Positions 11,001 through 23,477 of a stretch of 64,000 bases of DNA are shown piece by piece. Made by a program: the position numbers and the translations under genes. Origin of the DNA: Callipepla californica brunnescens (taxonomy: Eukaryota; Chordata; Aves; Galliformes; Odontophoridae); assembly GCA_023055505.1 (NCBI GenBank), contig JALIRH010000013.1:3534001-3598000 (forward strand). The letters are read 5' to 3'. How positions within the stretch are numbered: position 1 is the first letter of the stretch; each line of letters begins with the position of its first letter. The notes beneath the pieces were generated by a model. It had not been told where the DNA came from. It saw nothing but the letters and a program-made list of their open reading frames with translations, and did no database searches.

Positions 11001-14000
11001 TCCTTGCTCTTCTTTATTATTATTATTTTCAAATGAAACATTTCCAGTAGGATGTATTGTGGGAGGTTATCCCTAAAGTGTCTGCTAGCCTTGCACCTGG
11101 GAGATAACTGCTGTACCAGAGGCAGAGCAAAACCAAACTGGAGGAGCCCGTGCTATAATGTGGGGAAGTAATTGATTCCTCTTTGTGCATAAACATTTCA
11201 ACCAGAGAACTGCAACTGTCACTTTATCTGATCACAGCTGTTCTAACAAAGCATCTTACATTTAGTTGAATCGTGGTTTTCTAATGGCACTATTGTTTAA
11301 TCTTCCTTTCTTACCTGGCTCTAAGACCTAAACTCAGTTTGGTGTTGCACATTGTAATGCAAAAACCTTACAGAACAAACTTCTACCACCGAAGCACGAG
11401 GTTTTTCAAGTTGTATTCTTACAAGTTTGGGAGAGACTGTCTTCCTTTGTTTAATTTTGAACTCACTCTTGTCAAAGAGATTCAAGGACCTCTTAAAGTC
11501 CTGAGGACCAGGTGTTAACACAGAAATCATGATTCAGCGCCTCTTATAGCTGTTGTGTTTAAACCTTTGGTGGAAGACAGTATTTAGAAGAGCTGTGGGG
11601 TTTTACAGGGTGATCTGGGAGTGTTTGCTGTTTTTCTGATTCTCACAGGTTAGCATAAAAAAGCTGAATTGGTCTTCTCCTACTGACTTTTGCTACACAG
11701 ATTTCAAATGCCACTATTCCATCCTCAGGACTTTTGCATTCCATCAAATTCTGTACCTGTGAGTGCTTTGAGGATGTGGACTTCCAAACAATTGATTTTG
11801 AAACCCCTCATGACAATTCTGAAGCAATTTTTGGAAGAAAATAAAGATTGAATTCAATGTTAAACTGCAGTAAGATTTATATATGTTAAAATACAATAAC
11901 AAAGATGGATACATGTTAGTAGTAGAAATTGCATGCTTCAAATAATTGTAGCAGTTTTTCAAATTAAGCTAGAAATTTTCAATTAGAAAAGACATGCTTT
12001 GTGGGGTTCTTCTGCACTTTTAGGAGTTTCAGTTTTCACACTATTATATTTTGTAACATGACAACTAGGCTACCAAATGGCTTTAAACTAGCAATAGACA
12101 CTACTGTCGTGTGCCTGCAATGGCTTATCCCAAACCTGATGAAGAATGTCAACAGTTATTCAGGTTTTCTGAAGTCTCAAAGCTCCCTCTGGTACATACT
12201 CATGAACATTTATACAGATCCTCTCTGAACACAAGTTCACTGTCGATGCAGTGCAGGAGGTATTTCTGTACTCTCACCAGCACTATTAGAAAAATAAACT
12301 GATGAGGCTGCACTTGATTGCTCTTCACCAATATCTTTGCTTTGGAAAATACAGTGGCTCTGAATATTACATAAATACAACAAATGTGATTCTGTCAACG
12401 TATTTAAAGCACAACTTCAGAGCAGCTTGTACAACTGCAGTGTGAATGTATTTGGCCTTAGTTTCCCACATCTGCTTATCGATCTACATACCATATTGAT
12501 ATACACGTGATCTCGCATGAATTTAGACTTCTGAGAGCACTCTTACATGAGGACTATGCATCTCAAGTGTTCGGGTTATTTATGCTTTGGAGGTTAGCTT
12601 AGCAGCGCATAGCTTATATCTAAATTGTTGCTCAAGGCTAATGTTCTGTTTTATGGAAGTCTTGAGAGGCGGTAACAGAGCCTATTGCTCAGTGTACTCT
12701 GCGTGTGTCTGCACGGCAGAACTGTTCCTACTGGTGGGAAGCTTATATATAATCTGCAACTTCTTGTTGATATTTGCAGAGAAACGTTCCATATTTGTCT
12801 CTGTCTTTTCACTTGGCTCGTAGCCAGTCCTGGTCAAACAGAAAAGCACTTGACAAAGACTTCTGCTGGTATTTCTAGCTCTAATTTTTGGTCACTGTTT
12901 GAAAATGTCCGAGTGCCAACTGCATCTTCATTTTTTTTTCTGAAAAACTCCTACTGAAAGCGGCTTTGTTAGAAGTATGTCGGGAGAGGGCTGTTCATTT
13001 ATTTCTTTTCTTACTCCCAAGTTGTTTTATTACATTATGACTCAGCAACTGGGCAGTGACTGAAGTTGAGTACTGCAGAACACAGCTGAAATGTGCTGGC
13101 TGAGAGGAGTCAAGTAATTATTTGAAATATTCCAACCCAAAGGAAACTTGGATCAGTTCCCAAATGATGTAGATACTCCAATTTTACCATAAAATAATGT
13201 CATGATGACAATCCCTACCAACTGTGTAGTTATTTAAAAGCATTTATTGCAAAAACTAAGATTGTGCTTGGTGTGACAGATGTCAGACTTGCCCACTGTC
13301 CTGTTTCTGGCAGTAGCCAGAGTGAATGACTAGGAGAAAAAATAATTGAGTGTGGACATTGTGATATCTCCTAAAATATTCTCTCAACCTCCAGCACTTT
13401 TCAGTGGAAGACTTTTATTGCGAGTAGTAGTGCTTTTGTGTTTAATAGCCCTAGAGGATTTCTCTTCCGTGAATTTGTCCCACTGTCTCTTGAGCCCATG
13501 TATTTTTTAACATCCTTCTCTTCTGCACTGAGGTACAACAGAATCCAAACTTGTGGAATGATAGCTTGGTTTGGTTTTGCTTTCTGGTTTCACCCAAAGT
13601 TCCTTACCTCTTTTATATTTTTGCACTGACAACTGAAATACAGTCTCTGTTCACTGCACTACTCATGATTATGGACTTCTGTCTCAGCTCTATCATTTGT
13701 CTCCCTTTTGCTCTGAAAGGTCCATGTACCTGTAGTTGCCCTTCAGCAATTGTTCCTGCCTTTTCTCATCCTTGTCATACTTTCTTGAACTGTTCCTAGG
13801 TCTTCTGTATTGGTGAGGAGAAAGGAATTGCACACAAGAAAAGAATATATTAAGTATATAATGTAATTTTTCATGTTTAACCTGCAGATTCAATTTCTGA
13901 GCAGGCATGGTAAGCTCAGCAGCTGTCATGCTGGATATGAAATTCGAGCTGTGATTCTGCATTGTTTCTCTTGCCATTTGAATTCCCAGTTGTCTTAACA

Positions 14001-14869
14001 GAGCTCTTCAGTCAGCCCTCGTTTTCACTGTTGTGAATGATCTAATCAGCAAACTTAAAGGCAGGCAAGATGATGTCATGTTACTTTGTCTTTTTTTGCA
14101 GCTGAGTCAAAGGCACTGTGTACTGCAGTGGAGGGCATCCAGAGCACACAGAGGAGAGTAGCAGCTTTAGCTGTGGATTCCACTCTAAGAGCTGCCTTTC
14201 CTGTAAGGATTTAAAGATGTTCTGTAGCTCTCAGCATGTTCTTCAAAGAAAATAAAAACGATGGTGTTTTATTAACAGCATCCTCTTACTTTGCCTGGGA
14301 AGGTTGGCCTTCTAAAGCACTAGATTAGCACTCAGCAACTTCCTCTCCGCATACTGAACTCACCTAGTCTGTCTGAAATCTCTTCTCAATGGCTGGGGTT
14401 TAATTTCAGGCTATTTCAATATTGGCTTTTCTGAGTTAGACAAACATAGAAAGCACTACTACTTCTCATACTTAAAGGCCACATCTTAGGGAAAATCTCT
14501 GCTGGAATTCTAGAACGTAGGATTTCTGGAGAAGATAGAAATGTCCTGCATACTCATCTGTTGTTAAAAGCAAGAATAACATTACAAATCAATGGTCTGG
14601 GCTTTTCCTCCAGAATAAAATCTTTCTTATTCCAGAATATAACAATTTACATCTAATTTAACTCTGTTGATGGCACTTCCATAGCAGAATGCCAGGCTTC
14701 ATTTCCACTGTTTAATTAGTTACTGAAGGCTAAAGCTGGTTGTGTGTCAAAGTTGCTACTCAAAATCTGGCTGATTGTTTTTGGACAGGTACACACAGAT
14801 GCAATGACAGCAGATGTGAGCTTCAAATTCAAGTGTTGAATGTGTGCTCACTAGAAGCTTTGTTTATGC
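8046..14869. other. Gene-free AT-rich stretch
   Basis: About 6.8 kb with no frame above 95 codons and none resembling a known family. It contains a short C run near 10940, a (TTA)n tract near 11015-11030 and T-rich runs. No RNA gene is evident. It could be intergenic or intronic. Confidence 0.5.
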
Positions 14870-14960
14870 TTTTCATAAAATTGTAGAATATTTTAAGAAG
14901 GAAAGGACCCACAGGGGTCATAAAGTCCAACTCAGTCAACTCTGGAGACAGCAGATTTGA
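14870..14960 (-). mobile_element. Short CR1 3'-end relic
   Basis: GTAGAATATTTTAAGAAGG, then GGACCCACAGGGGTCATAAA and GTCCAACTC match the antisense CR1 terminus. Only about 90 bp survive. Confidence 0.65.
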
Positions 14961-17900
14961 AGCTTTGCTGCATAGTTTGGGTATCGGGTAAGTTAGGCTG
15001 TGGGTAAGAATGTTAAAATGAGGATTCCAGCACTCAGACAAGATAGGAACAAAATGTTATTGACTCTCATTCGTCTCTTCATGCACTTTGGCTACGGTCT
15101 CATTTTGAAGGAGTAAGCAAGGCTTTTCTTTCAGGATGAATCTTGTACCTTGTGGGCTGAGTGTTAGTAATAGCTATTGCAGCACAGATAAAATGTGCTA
15201 TTTAACATGCTCAATGGAGACAAAAGTCTTAGCCGTGCCTTCATACAACCATTTCAACTTCAGAAAGGCAGCTTTGTCCTTGAACTGATGCAGATGGCAG
15301 AAGTCAGCCAAATAGTTGCTCAAATTAGGATTTTTTCCACCTAAGTAAAAGCAAGGCGAGCTATATCTAAATTCATTCTGTGTGAATTACTGTGATCTTG
15401 ATTAGAGTTTCAGTTTTGGAAAGCGAAGTCAGTAGGGAATGCATTTCGAAGCAGTTCTGCTTCAGTTGCTTCCCGGATTAGTTAGAAAGTGCTCAGTGCC
15501 TTTTCATTTGGCCCCCATTACTTCCCAGAACGCTTACAACTACACCACAAAAGACCAGTCCTTTAATTAAGTCCAAGTTAATGGTTCTCACGCCGATCTC
15601 ACTTGAATGTAGAATGCTTTCTACCACAGGTTGGGTTACAGCTGATACATTCGCTAAGTTCTTCTTGTATTATAGCAGTTAGAAAGTGAGTTTGAAGGTC
15701 AGCCTTACCTTCCTTCCCAGATAAAATCTAGTTAAGCACCTTATGTGCCTTGCCTCTAGTAGTTACTTCAAGTGGCATCTTGCTGACTTTCCACACAACA
15801 TCTGTGGCTGTCAGGTTCTCCAGGCTCCTTGTCTACTTTAGGGCAACTTGTTGCATCCATCTGGGGTTGCTATCTCCATTTGACTCTGGATGGCTGGGTG
15901 GACTGGTAGGTCACTAGATTCCTTTTATCATTAACCTAACATTTGGATCAGTTGTGTTAGCAATAGGGTGGAAGCTTGACAACAGTGTGTAGGGGTGATT
16001 GCTGGTTAGAACTCAGCAGCTATGGGCCAAAGTCAGTGCTTTTGTGGAGGTGGTGTTCTTAATTTCCTTTTTCTTGTACAAATCACTGGTGTGAGAAGAG
16101 TTAGGATTACTCACATGACTTGTATCTGCAGACCCAAGGCTAGTTGCTGGTCAGTTGGCTTTATATGTATCCATGTGAAATAAAAGTCTTTATTATCCTT
16201 AGACAATCAAGAATTGGGGTCAGGGAAAAAAAATGTATACATTTTCTGATTTATAAAGGATACAAATAAGCCTGTTTTCATGGATGCAGTTAAAATTTTA
16301 AGTGACTGAAACTGAGTCTCTCCTGAAACAGACCAGGTTCTTGACCCTTGTGCTCTGAGGAAAAGAAAAATGAGCATTTAATGTGAAGTCATGATTTGAG
16401 AATGTTCTCTCTTCCTCTATTTATAATGTGCTCCTGGCTGACCCATGAAGAGAAATTAGAAAAAAGGCCCTCAGTGATCAGCTTCTTTGTTGTAGTTTGC
16501 TAGTAGTTAAGTTTCTTGAACCGTTGCATGAAGTTGCATTTGAGGATATTTCTTTCTTCCCTGCTTGTCTTTGTGTTGGTTTCCTCTGTTTGTTTTGTTT
16601 AAGCATTCTTTGAGCAATATCTTACAGTATACATTCATTCTACTTTTTCTTACTGTAGTTGACATGAATATTGACTTAGTTGAGCAACATGTTACATTTT
16701 AAGGCACAGAAGTCCATTGAATCCATCATTTTGTATGCATATCGCATCATCAAGTAACAACACCTCAAGTCTGTGCAGGAAGAATGTAAGCTTCTAGAAC
16801 ATGACTTCATATCAAGTTTTTAATACTGAGGAGAGTTTTACTTTTCTGGAAATAAGCTTGCTACGTTTGGAGCAATTACACTTGAACAGAAAAATTAAAG
16901 AAATGATCTTCCTGAAATCAGATCCTACTTACACTAGGTACGAAACCAGTTTAGTTTGATCTAACATGATTTTATAAAAATTACAATCCAGTGCAGCTTT
17001 CTGCAGTGGGTTAGGATTGTGTGAATTTGTATATATCAGTAACTGCCTGAGTTATGTTCATATTCTGGCTTGACAGATTCATGCAACCCAAAAGTTATTG
17101 GTGACATTGCTTCTAGCTAATTGTGGTATGTAAAGATGATTAGGCATTTGCAGCCTTTGGATTCCCATGATAAATTAACTGTTAATTCTTATGGGGAAGA
17201 AAAAATACCAAATCTCTGCTGCAAACATTGGAGCTCACTGCTGGAGAGCTGCAGCTTTCACGGGGATTCAAGCTATGTGATTTTGAGCATAGCATAAAAT
17301 AGAAAAAAATCAGGACGTGTCCCTTGGATCCAGCCCAGTGCTACGAAAGTTAAGTAATCTCTGGCCTGTCCTTTGATGTTTTCATCATGCAGGAGCTAGT
17401 TGATTGGGTAGTAAAACCTGGAGCTTTATAAAGCACTTTACATAGGGGCATATGTCATGATTTATCAAAGCCATAGCTAAGCCGTGTTTTGTGTGAAGCT
17501 AAAGAAATTAATCAAAAATTGGTTTGTTTCATGGTCACTTGCTCATATTCAGTGCTGGTCTTAAAGTGTTTTGTCCTGGATACTTATGCTGCCGTATTAC
17601 TTCTTTGTTATTTCATCAACTTATTGTTATTTTTTTATTAGTCTATTTGTCCTAGCCTTCAGTCTTATTGGAAAAGTTTTGCTTGTCATGAAACACATGC
17701 AGAAGACAATAGCTGACACCTACCATCTCCTGGTGAACTTCAGTCTCTGCTGAATTATATTTTCTGCAGTAGAATATAACCTAAGCATCTGCAATCATTC
17801 AAAAACTAATCAAAAGGAGCCCCTGGAAATGACAATTTGGGTTTTGGTTTATGACAGACGTGCTTATGTCTTGCATATTATAGTTGTACTTGCGTGTGCA

Positions 17901-20900
17901 TGGTGAGTGAGCACAGATGCTGTGCCTGTCTTCCCGCTCCCTGGCAGAGATGTGTCACTTCAGTAGGATCAGCACTGGAGACACTGGTCTCCATCATGTC
18001 TACGAATCTGCTTGGCTAGATTCACTAAAAAGAGCTTATCTCTTTGACAGCAATGGCTGTAAAACTTTAAAATGATAAGAGCACACTCATTTGTGCGGTT
18101 GAGAAGAGCTCGGTACAGACAAATCCTTTGGTAGCCTTTTCCTGCCGTGAGTTACTTTTTGTGTGTGCTGTACTGATATTTAGTACCACCCTTTTAAACA
18201 TCACAAGTGTGCAGATGGCGTGTCTCTTTGCAGAACTTCAGTGGTCTTTGCTTTGTTAAATGAAATACCTTGGCAGTTGAATACTTAGGGTTATGACTTT
18301 CTCTGCAGCATAAAAACAGCTGAAGGGGCCCTTGGACAGTGACTCTGCTAGAGGAACTGATTTCATTCTTGGAACCTGCTTGCTGTATTTGCCAAGAAAA
18401 CTCAAGGTCTGGCTCAGGACTCTGTGTGGATAGTGGTGTTACAGCATAGAGTTTGAGAACATTTTTCTTCCCTGTGTTATTGATGTGAGCTAAGTCTTAA
18501 TGTTTGTAAACTCAAGTAGAATTTTTTTCTGCTTTATCGTTACTTTTTAATTTGCGTAGCAGAAGTGGTTTTGTGAATGGCAGGAGGTTTTGTCCCTGTG
18601 CAGATCTCCTTGTCAGCCTGGTTCTTAAGGCAAAGGTGCTCCTTAAGAACAGGTGTTACAGGTGGGCAAAGGATGTCTGAAGAAGAGCTCTCCTGGGATG
18701 GTCTATGTATGAATGTAGAGTGGAGTACAGATATTCAGCTCAAACTCCATATCATTCCTTTCTGTGAAGCTGAGCTGCACAGCTTCCAAATTCTGCTTTG
18801 ACACAGACACGAGGAGAGTGTCAGAGCAGCAGGTTTGGATAAGGCAGCAATAGGAAACCCATGGCTGAATTTGAATACCTGGGGAAATGACTTCAGAGCT
18901 CCCTGTAAACAAGAAGATTCCAAAGTTTGCTTATGACAGAGCATGGAGAGCAGGGCTTGGAGCACAGAAATCCTCCAGGAGAAAAAAAATAGTAATAATT
19001 AAAAATGGAATTTTTCTACCTATTTTATCAATTTAAATAATAAACCATACATGTCCATTACAGTGGACACAATTTAAAAAAAGAGTGTTTAAAATACCAC
19101 TTGAACAGAAATAAAATTGCTAGGGAAAACATTTGCCTTCCATAATACCTTATGTTTCTTTTCACTGTCCAGACCACTGGATATTTTGTACTAAAAGATG
19201 CTAATTTCTGCAGACGTTCAGAGCATTTACTAAAGTGAAATAATTAGTTCACTTCTAAATGTCAAAGTTTTCTTGCACTTCCAGCATCTATGTAACTTAC
19301 TGACATTCAGCCCTGAGAGAGAATTATGCCCATGGGAAGAAAACTGATAAAACAGGATATTTAAAAGAGCAAACTATGTATCCTTGAGCAAGAGAAGTAT
19401 TTGAATGAAGGCCAGTGCATAAATTTGGACAGTGCTTGCTTGTATTCATGCTACCTATTTAATTGGTCTGCTAGATAACTTCTATCATACATGGCTAAAA
19501 AAATAAAAAGAAAAAATCCTCATCAGGATTCACTGATTTTTACATCTACTCTTTTATAAAGTCATCTGCATTTCCTTAATGGGAAGAATTGATTTTTAGT
19601 TTAAGGACAAATATTTTATTTAAAATGTCAGAGAAGAATTAAAATGGCAGACATTTTTCCTTCAAAGCTGTGTTCCGTTGTTTTGGCTTGTTGTAGAAGT
19701 TTACTGTTCTGGGAACAGGTTTAAACGTTTTAAAAAGTGGTTTAAAAATTCTGGAAGAATGTATTTCACATCTGGAATGAACTGGTTTCTTAAGCGAGTG
19801 TGGTGCTTTGCAAAGAAAAACAGAACTGCATCTGACTTGCCTGCACGTTGCTTATTCTCCTTCCAAAATGTCCAGTTTGTCTTAGGAAGACTGACTGACT
19901 CATTTTCACAAGGCAGTGAACATCTTCCATCCTTCGTGCCTCTCCAGATCCATCCCCATACCTGGAACTGGGCTGGGGATGAACTGTAGGAGTCAACACT
20001 TCTCCATGAATAATTATTCTGCCAACTCCCCTTTTGTTTCAGAGCAATGAAGTCACCAAGAGGCCAAGCTCAAAATAACTGACCTAAGGACAGTCCCCAT
20101 TCATTTACTCCCAAGCAGGAAAAGCTTTAACTGACATTGTGTTCTAGGGAAAGACTTTCCAAGTGGCAGCAGAGTTATCTTCAGGGCACATGCTTGGTAC
20201 ACAGTAGTTGATAGGCACGACCCCAATTGTTATCCAGCAGTGAATAATTTAATTAGCAAGTAATTGAATCAGGTGTTAGGAAGGGAGGACAGTTTCCCCC
20301 AGGCCCTTTTCTCCCCACTGCTTCTGGGCTCAGCCAGCAGCGGGTCACAGAAGTCCCGTGTGGCCCCTTGTGTCATCAAGGCTGGCTCCAGAGGATGCTT
20401 TGTGCTGAAGGATGACCATAAGGCACTGAAGGAAGGGGAGCGAGCTCTATTTTCTAGTGATTTACTACCCATTTAAATGTGTGATGTGATTCCCAGTTTT
20501 TTCAACAGTTATTATGTACATTTGAGGCATCTGATCGCTATTTTAAGAAAGCAGGTGAGTGCCTCTCTAGGAAAAAGAAAGAAGACACAGCCAGTGTTTG
20601 GATGGGAGGAGGCTGAACCTCTGACCTGTGGTTGCCACCTCCAAGGGCCACACTGAAGCAGCATTGCTCTGAGAGCCCCAAGGTTTAAAGGTTTGCCCAA
20701 GAAGGATCTCTGAAACTATGTCCTGTGGGAAACTCATACTTTCCTGGGGCAGAAACCTGAATAGTCCTTTCAGGGCATTTCCATGGGCAGACACAGGTCA
20801 CTGCAAGCCAGAACCCATCCTGCTAACCTCGTCATGGCCCACTGAGTAGGACAGAGAGCTCTCCTGGTGCAACCTGAGTTTGTTTGGAGTGAAGGTGAAG

Positions 20901-23187
20901 AGTTTGGTTCATTCTATCCTCTCGCATAAGTTATCTCAACCCTGTGGTTTGATTAGAGCAGGTTTGATTTGTACTTCATGGTAACTCAGCTCAAATGAAG
21001 AGTAGCATTTCTGAGTAGCTGGATATTAGGCTGTTCCTAACCTAAGAGATGGGGATGTTAATCAGTCCCTGTCAGTCCTGGAAACCTTTCCTACAAGGAT
21101 GCAGTGATGACTCCTGCTCCTGCTAATGATTTCCTGTACAGAAGCTGCATTTTGTGCAGCGATGAGAGGAAAGGTGGTTGGTTATATCCTCTGTGTGAGG
21201 CTCTGCCTGTGGCAGCAGAGGAACAAAGAGCTGAGAGCAGGAATGCACAATAGAACTAGCATCTGCAGGTGCTTAAATTTACACTCCTGAATGAACTGTT
21301 CTTCGTGGTTGTTTTTTTTTAAGTTCTCAAGGGCACTAATAATAAGATGAGGTATGTATAAATTTAGTTTGTCATTTGTCAAATGTCTCTTTTTCTAGTT
21401 TCTTTTAATCTCTCAGTATTAATAAGATGTCACAGTTTCTGACCAAATATCTTTTTGTTTCTGGCTATTCATGAATGATATCAAGTCATTTGGCAAAGCA
21501 GTAGGAGCTTTTCACTTCCCAGAAGGAGCAGGCTATATTGTTGAGTAAACTGTGTACACTGAATAGTTATTGTTATTATTTAAAAGAGGCTATTATTTGA
21601 AAAGTGAATTCTGTTTGGGGCAAATGAGAAAGTGGGCAGGTCTTCACCATTCCCACACTGGCAGGTGCTTTTTAAAGAAGAGCTCTTTATTTTGCAAGGG
21701 AACAAGCTGGAGCGTCATTTGTCAGTACTGAATTTGCAGTGTTCTTGTAACTCATCCTTTTCATATGGCATGGAACAGATCTGTCTGTAATTCCTTGGTG
21801 GAATTTCTCTTTTTGACAAGGGTTTCAAAGAATGGCATCTTAACAGGTTTCTTCAGAAACCTGCTGTCCAGTAGTGAGGGAAGCAAGCTGGAGAAAAGCC
21901 TTGTGCTGTCTCGGTGCATAAGATATCTCTGGTGCAGAAACTTAAATGAGAGTATAATTAGAGATGTGGTACACCCAAAAGTAAGTACTGAGGTTTTTAC
22001 CTTTCATTTCTGAATATCATCATGAATTCTTTCTCTTGATCCAGAACATATGTGGGGGAAAATCCTGCTCATGTTTAAAACGAGGACTGTCGGACTGTCC
22101 TTGTACCCGCAGTTAGAAAAACTGCAGTCAGAGATTGGCTAAAAGCTGCAGTAAACATGCTGCTCTTTTCTAATAAATTATCCCTTAGGGGAAAGAAAGC
22201 ATCCATAGGGAGCACAAATATTAAGTTTTGTTGTTGCAGACCTTCTGAATGTGTCCTCAAAGCACAGAAGCCTTGCTTTGTGTTAGTGCAGACACAGTTC
22301 TGTTTTGGATTGACACAGGTTCCATTTATTTTGTTATATTTTTCAGCCCGCTATATTTTGAATGAGACTCTGGGAGTCTCCAGACTTAAACAGCTTGCAG
22401 GTGTCCCCAAAGGTTGTGCAATACGAAGTATTCAGTGCAATAGAAAATTCTGTCTGCTTTAGGAAGAGAGTTTAATAATTTGGAAGCACGTATCCAATTA
22501 TTTAGATTTAAAGCATCTAATTACTGACATTAAATCCTTAGAATTCATGATGAGAGTTACCTGTGAACAATCATTCTGAATACATCTCGACTATTTAAAC
22601 CTCTCTTGTCTAAGGCTGTTCTACATTGTTCTTCCAACTGTTTTACCATCTGAGTCCTGCGAGTGCTATCCCATCGTGCTCTAATTGAGAGGCTTCTACA
22701 GATACCATATCAGCCCATCAATATTAATGTGGTAGAAAGCAAGTGCTCTTGCCTTCACAAGGCTAATTTAAAATATTTCTAGACTATACTTCGGAATTGC
22801 TTTTCTTCGTATTATTTTAGATAACACTTTGATTTAAATAAACTGCCCATGGGGCATTGCAGCCTGATCAAAATGTGCTATATTGTTCTATTGGTATGAA
22901 TTCTTGGTGCTCCAATAAATCACTTTCTGATTCTCTCGTCTGCATTTTTCAAGTGTTTAATTCAGTTAGCACGGGATTGCCTTAACTGGAGGAGTGACGT
23001 TTGTCAAAGAGAATTTGGGCTGAAATATGGAATAAGAAGGTTTTTGGGAATGAAGCAAAAGATTTCAATTTTCTTCTGATCTATAGTAGTTGAAAGAAAT
23101 GTAAAATGAGTTGAAGCAGGGGCAGGAAGGAGGATTACAGGGAATGCCATGTGTCAGGTGCATGTTGATTAGTAACAGTATGGCAGC
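14961..23187. other. Gene-free AT-rich stretch
   Basis: About 8.2 kb without a supportable gene. The frame at 19678-19989 (103 codons) resembles nothing I know. A strong hairpin is at 18617-18653 (separate entry), and a perfect 7-base-arm hairpin GAGACTC/GAGTCTC is at 22364-22380. Confidence 0.5.
18617..18653. repeat. Inverted repeat (hairpin)
   Basis: GTTCTTAAGG (18621-18630) and CCTTAAGAAC (18641-18650) are perfect reverse complements around a 10-base loop. Flanking CCT (18617-18619) and AGG (18651-18653) extend the stem after a single-base bulge, giving 13 paired bases. No known RNA family is recognised. Confidence 0.6.
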
Positions 23188-23477
23188 TGCTGAGTCACAG
23201 CTCTGATTGAGCACCTGAAGGAAGGATCTGGTCAGCCCTGGCAGCACAGGTGAAGGCAATTCATCTGTGTGACCAGAAGGGGTGGAGTCAGGCTCAGCCC
23301 CTCTTGGACCCCATTTAAGGGCTGACTGCCACAGAGGAAGGTTGTCTTGTTGGAGATCCCTCCTCTGTGGAGTTCTTCCTTGTGAGCCTCAATCCTTGGA
23401 GACAGGTGAGCACTCTTTTCCCTTCTTCTATAACACCTTCTTGACTGCACTGGTCCTATTGCTATTATACCATTACA
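23188..23477. mobile_element. LTR-like dispersed repeat, copy 1
   Basis: This 290-bp block is closely similar to 59939-60218. It runs from TGCTGAGTCAC to ACCATTACA, so it has TG...CA ends like a retroviral LTR. It shares with copy 2 the blocks GATTGAGCACCTGAA, CATTTAAGGGCTGACTGCC and GGAGTT-TTCCTTGTGAGCC. The homology appears to stop after the terminal CA, and upstream the two copies lose clear similarity within about 15 bases. I could not find a convincing target duplication or name the family. Solo LTR of an old avian endogenous retrovirus is the leading guess; orientation is unknown. Confidence 0.55.

Noticed and set aside
22338..22462. Pyrimidine tract plus AG at 22338-22346 as the start of an internal exon
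   Set aside because: The following frame ends within 40 codons at a stop, has no donor-supported exon end and matches no known family.
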